From positions 434,001 through 498,000 of the forward strand of contig NW_026570291.1 in NCBI RefSeq assembly GCF_019649055.1: a stretch of 64,000 nt of DNA, given 5' to 3'. Positions 61,459-64,000 of the stretch are shown here, in pieces (within the stretch, counting starts at the first letter, position 1; each line of letters begins with the position of its first letter). The stretch is from Paramacrobiotus metropolitanus (taxonomy: Eukaryota > Tardigrada > Eutardigrada > Parachela > Macrobiotidae). The position numbers and the translations under genes were made by a program. The notes under the pieces were generated by a model. The model ran no database searches. It was not told the origin of the DNA and was given only the letters and a program-made list of their open reading frames with translations.

Positions 61459-64000
61459 ATGGACTCCCGCGGCAGCCCCTACAACAACTACCAGTCCAGC
61501 CCCCTCCGTCCCCTGCCGTTCCCTGAGGCCAGTCGGGAAGTAGGCAGGGAAGGCGGCGGTGCTCCCTACTCGTCGGGTGTGACCATCCCCATGGGACACT
61601 ATCCCGCCACCCGCGTCAGCCCCCTGGAAAAGTCCCCCGTGGACACCCCGGATGGTCGGGGCTCCATGAAGATTGTGATTCCGCATGGGCAGGTGCCCAT
61701 TGCCAGCCCGGAGGATGAAGGGGATCATCATGTTATTATTACGCAGTCCAAAGAGGATCCGGAGTTTCGGGGGGTGCGTCCGGGTAGTGTGGTGCTGCCG
61801 GAGGAAGATACCCAGACACGCCATTTTATCAGTTGGAGGACTGTCATCGAGTTGTTGTCCATCCTTGCCGGTACGTGAGCTTTTTTCGGCAATTTTTGTT
61901 TTTTAAATTCAAAGTCTTAGGTTGTTTGTTAATTATTTCTTAATTAATTTATCATTAGGATGTGTAGGATTACCCATTTACCCTGGGGCCTGGTTGATAT
62001 TTTATTTATTGTATTGCATTTGCAACTTTGCATGTCTTGACTTTAACTGCTGAGCGCTTTGTTTAAAATCATGGTACATAAGCTTTGTTTTAATTTTTTT
62101 CAAGTTCCCAGTTTAATTCTATGTTGCTCCGTTTCTGTCCGAAATTTAGCGAAAAGCCTGCATGATTTAGTGCGATAAATTTGGTTTATCTTAACAGACC
62201 TGTAACAAGCAGAAGTATACAACTGCGTTTTAATTTTGTTATGTACAACATAGTTTTGTTATGTTGCAGCTGTTATTAGGATTATGCATTCTGTAACTAA
62301 TTTTAGTTTTGTTTTCCAGTATTTTTTCCGCTTTTAATGATAGTAGGTGTTTTGAATTTAGAGAAAAGAAATTTCGCAAAAATTATTTAAAATTATTAAA
62401 CATGACTTGCTGGAAGCGGACTGCGTATGCATTTGCCAGGGTAATATCATTTTTACGTTTTACTGCTTTACTCTCGGTTTCCATAAAACTGTTTACGTCC
62501 GGTGATGACTGCAAGAGTTTGATGTTTTGTAACTATTTCGAATTATGTTCTGTGTATTGTTGTTTGCAGGATTTGCTTATTTACATGCCTCGTAAGCTCG
62601 TATTATTGTTTTACTCGTACGATGTGGTGTATTTGCGCTGTCGAACGTGATGCGTATCAGCATGTTGTGCATGACTTGTGTAATCTGATTTGCAATTTGC
62701 ATTTTATTTTGCAGCCATGATTCCAATGGTTGTCGCACCACATTTGGGGGCATACGAACGCGGCCTATATTGCAACGATCCGGATATTAGGTACGTTTGG
62801 TCTGACAACTTCCCCATCGATTGGTCGGTAGACTCGGTAGTAAGCGCTTTCGGGATTGCTTTTGATGCCGTTTGTCGCTACGTTTAGCAAGTTCTCCTTG
62901 AATTACTTGAATAAAACTCAATGGAATAATTTATCAGCTGGTTGCTTGACAGCCGATTGGAATTTTTTCGCTGACGGCATGGCATGCCCAGGGGTTTTGT
63001 TTATGTCGATGGGCAAGACTGTTTGACAGCGTGACGAAAATTGTCGTGTACTGGTAGCAGCCGTATGCCGACAAAAGCGGGCAGATTGTTACTAAATCTT
63101 TTATAGCCGTGTTGATTTTATTAATCATGAAGTATACGAGTTACCGAAAAACGATTGTATTTTGTCTTTTTGGTTGTTTAGTTAACTCTCGTCTAATTTA
63201 TTCTGTTATTTTCTGTTCTTTACGAGTAGACATTGCAGTATCGGATTTGCAAAAAATAAAAAAATTGTTACGATTATTCTCAGTAAGATGATTAATTCAA
63301 GTTGGAACTGAAAGTGGAAGCATTCATTCAGTTCGCGGATTAGGTTTTTAGACGCTCTTTACAAGTTTACAGTATTCGAGAAAAAGTCTGATAGATCGGA
63401 ATGACGAGTATGTGGTTGATATGACTCAATGCTCATATCAATCATATACACAACATTCCGATTCTTTTTTATTGTATGCTGCAGTGATGTTAAATTTATT
63501 TACAACAATTCTGCTCCGCAGGTATCCATTTCGGGAAGGAACGGTTAAGCCCTGGTTACTGTATCTCATCTGTCTGCTGCTTCCGTTCGTCGTGGTATGC
63601 ACCAGATTTACAGTTCGTAACTCTACCTGGGCGTATGCTCATTTCTCATGGTTATTGTTTATCGTTGTTGACTTTTGCATAATATATATTGCACGCAAGT
63701 GGCAAGCATGCATAACTGCCATAACAGACGTAGGAGGCGTGCGAAGGCTTTGGCAGTTTGGCAAAACGACAACTTTAAAAACTGCTAATAATATTTGCTA
63801 CTTTCATTAACATTATGATAAAAATATTTTAAATTTTTCGATTAGTCGGTTTTTGATGTTCTTGTCCGAAAAGTCTTTGTGAATGAGTTGGTATAATGCC
63901 ATAATTTTGACTATTGCAATAATGCGCAGTAACGCGGCTGGTACTCCTGGCATTGTCGGATGCTGCATTGATGAGATATTTTTCGTTTTCAGAAGTTAAT
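61459..64000 (+). CDS. Lipid phosphate phosphatase family protein (PLPP/PLPPR), 5' part
   Basis: The family dephosphorylates extracellular or lumenal lipid phosphates such as LPA at the plasma membrane. Exons: 61459-61870, 62715-62790, 63522-63594 and perhaps 63993 onward, where an AG acceptor sits at the window edge. The start GACCATGG has a good context. Residues 1-120 are a Pro/Ser-rich cytosolic tail. TM1 follows (SWRTVIELLSILAAMIPMVV), then the conserved extracellular loop YERGLYCNDPDIRYPFREGT, where RGxxCND and RYP are family signatures, and TM2 (WLLYLICLLLPFVVV). Phases 1, 2 and 0 join cleanly. The catalytic C1-C3 motifs lie beyond the window, so enzyme and phosphatase-dead (PLPPR) members cannot be told apart. 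The N-terminal tail is longer than in PLPP1-3. Confidence 0.85.
61871..62714 (+). other. Lipid phosphatase intron 1
   Basis: Intron between TM1 halves. It contains a second possible acceptor (TTTTGTTTTCCAG, ending about 62318) followed by a phase-compatible segment reading VFFPLLMIVGVLNLEKRNF before a stop; see the exon-relic finding. Nothing else is supported. Confidence 0.5.
62791..63521 (+). other. Lipid phosphatase intron 2
   Basis: AT-rich intron. No further exon: exon 2 ends in phase 2 (AG) and exon 3 supplies the G, giving the family RYP. Short frames at 62934-63128 and 63109-63291 are not supported. Confidence 0.6.

Noticed and set aside
61321-61824. Minus-strand 167-codon frame
   Set aside because: Shadow of lipid phosphatase exon 1, which has a good start context and joins in phase to family-specific exons.

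Overview
This is a stretch of invertebrate animal nuclear DNA. Genes are split by spliceosomal introns (GT..AG) as short as about 60 bases, intergenic DNA is AT-rich, and repeats are common. The gene set is metazoan: slit, phospholipid scramblase, receptor guanylate cyclase, a USP2-type deubiquitinase, MIF, ataxin-2 and a lipid phosphate phosphatase. The seven EGF repeats of slit match the arthropod layout rather than the nine of vertebrates. From memory, the F-box family protein and its neighbour at 21-23 kb resemble multicopy families I associate with tardigrades. I could not verify this, so tardigrade is a likely guess rather than a proof.

Layout. 1-17.5 kb: the 3' part of slit (+ strand, 26 exons assembled here), with a TIR-bounded element in one intron. 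18.5-20.3 kb: a complete scramblase (+). 21-23 kb: a broken F-box gene and an intact uncharacterised gene (both -). 23.3-26.1 kb: a large imperfect palindrome. 27.5-29.4 kb: a 126-bp satellite. 31.1-32.0 kb: a very divergent second scramblase-like gene (+). 32.4-37.4 kb: a complete receptor guanylate cyclase (-, 19 exons). 39.3-41.5 kb: a broken Helitron fragment inside a 0.58-kb inverted repeat. 42.2-45.8 kb: a complete USP2-like gene (-, 10 exons). 48.5-54.4 kb: two intact MIF genes (+) and an inverted MIF pseudogene between them. 55.6-59.2 kb: an ataxin-2-like gene (-). 61.5 kb to the end: the 5' part of a lipid phosphate phosphatase family gene (+).

The genes do not form one pathway. Two local themes stand out. 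One is duplication followed by divergence: scramblase and its derived paralog, and MIF with an inverted dead copy. The other is inverted-repeat structures: the palindrome, the Helitron fold-back and the MIF arms. Exon models were built by hand from splice sites, reading phase and recognised family motifs. Every complete model sums to a whole number of codons.
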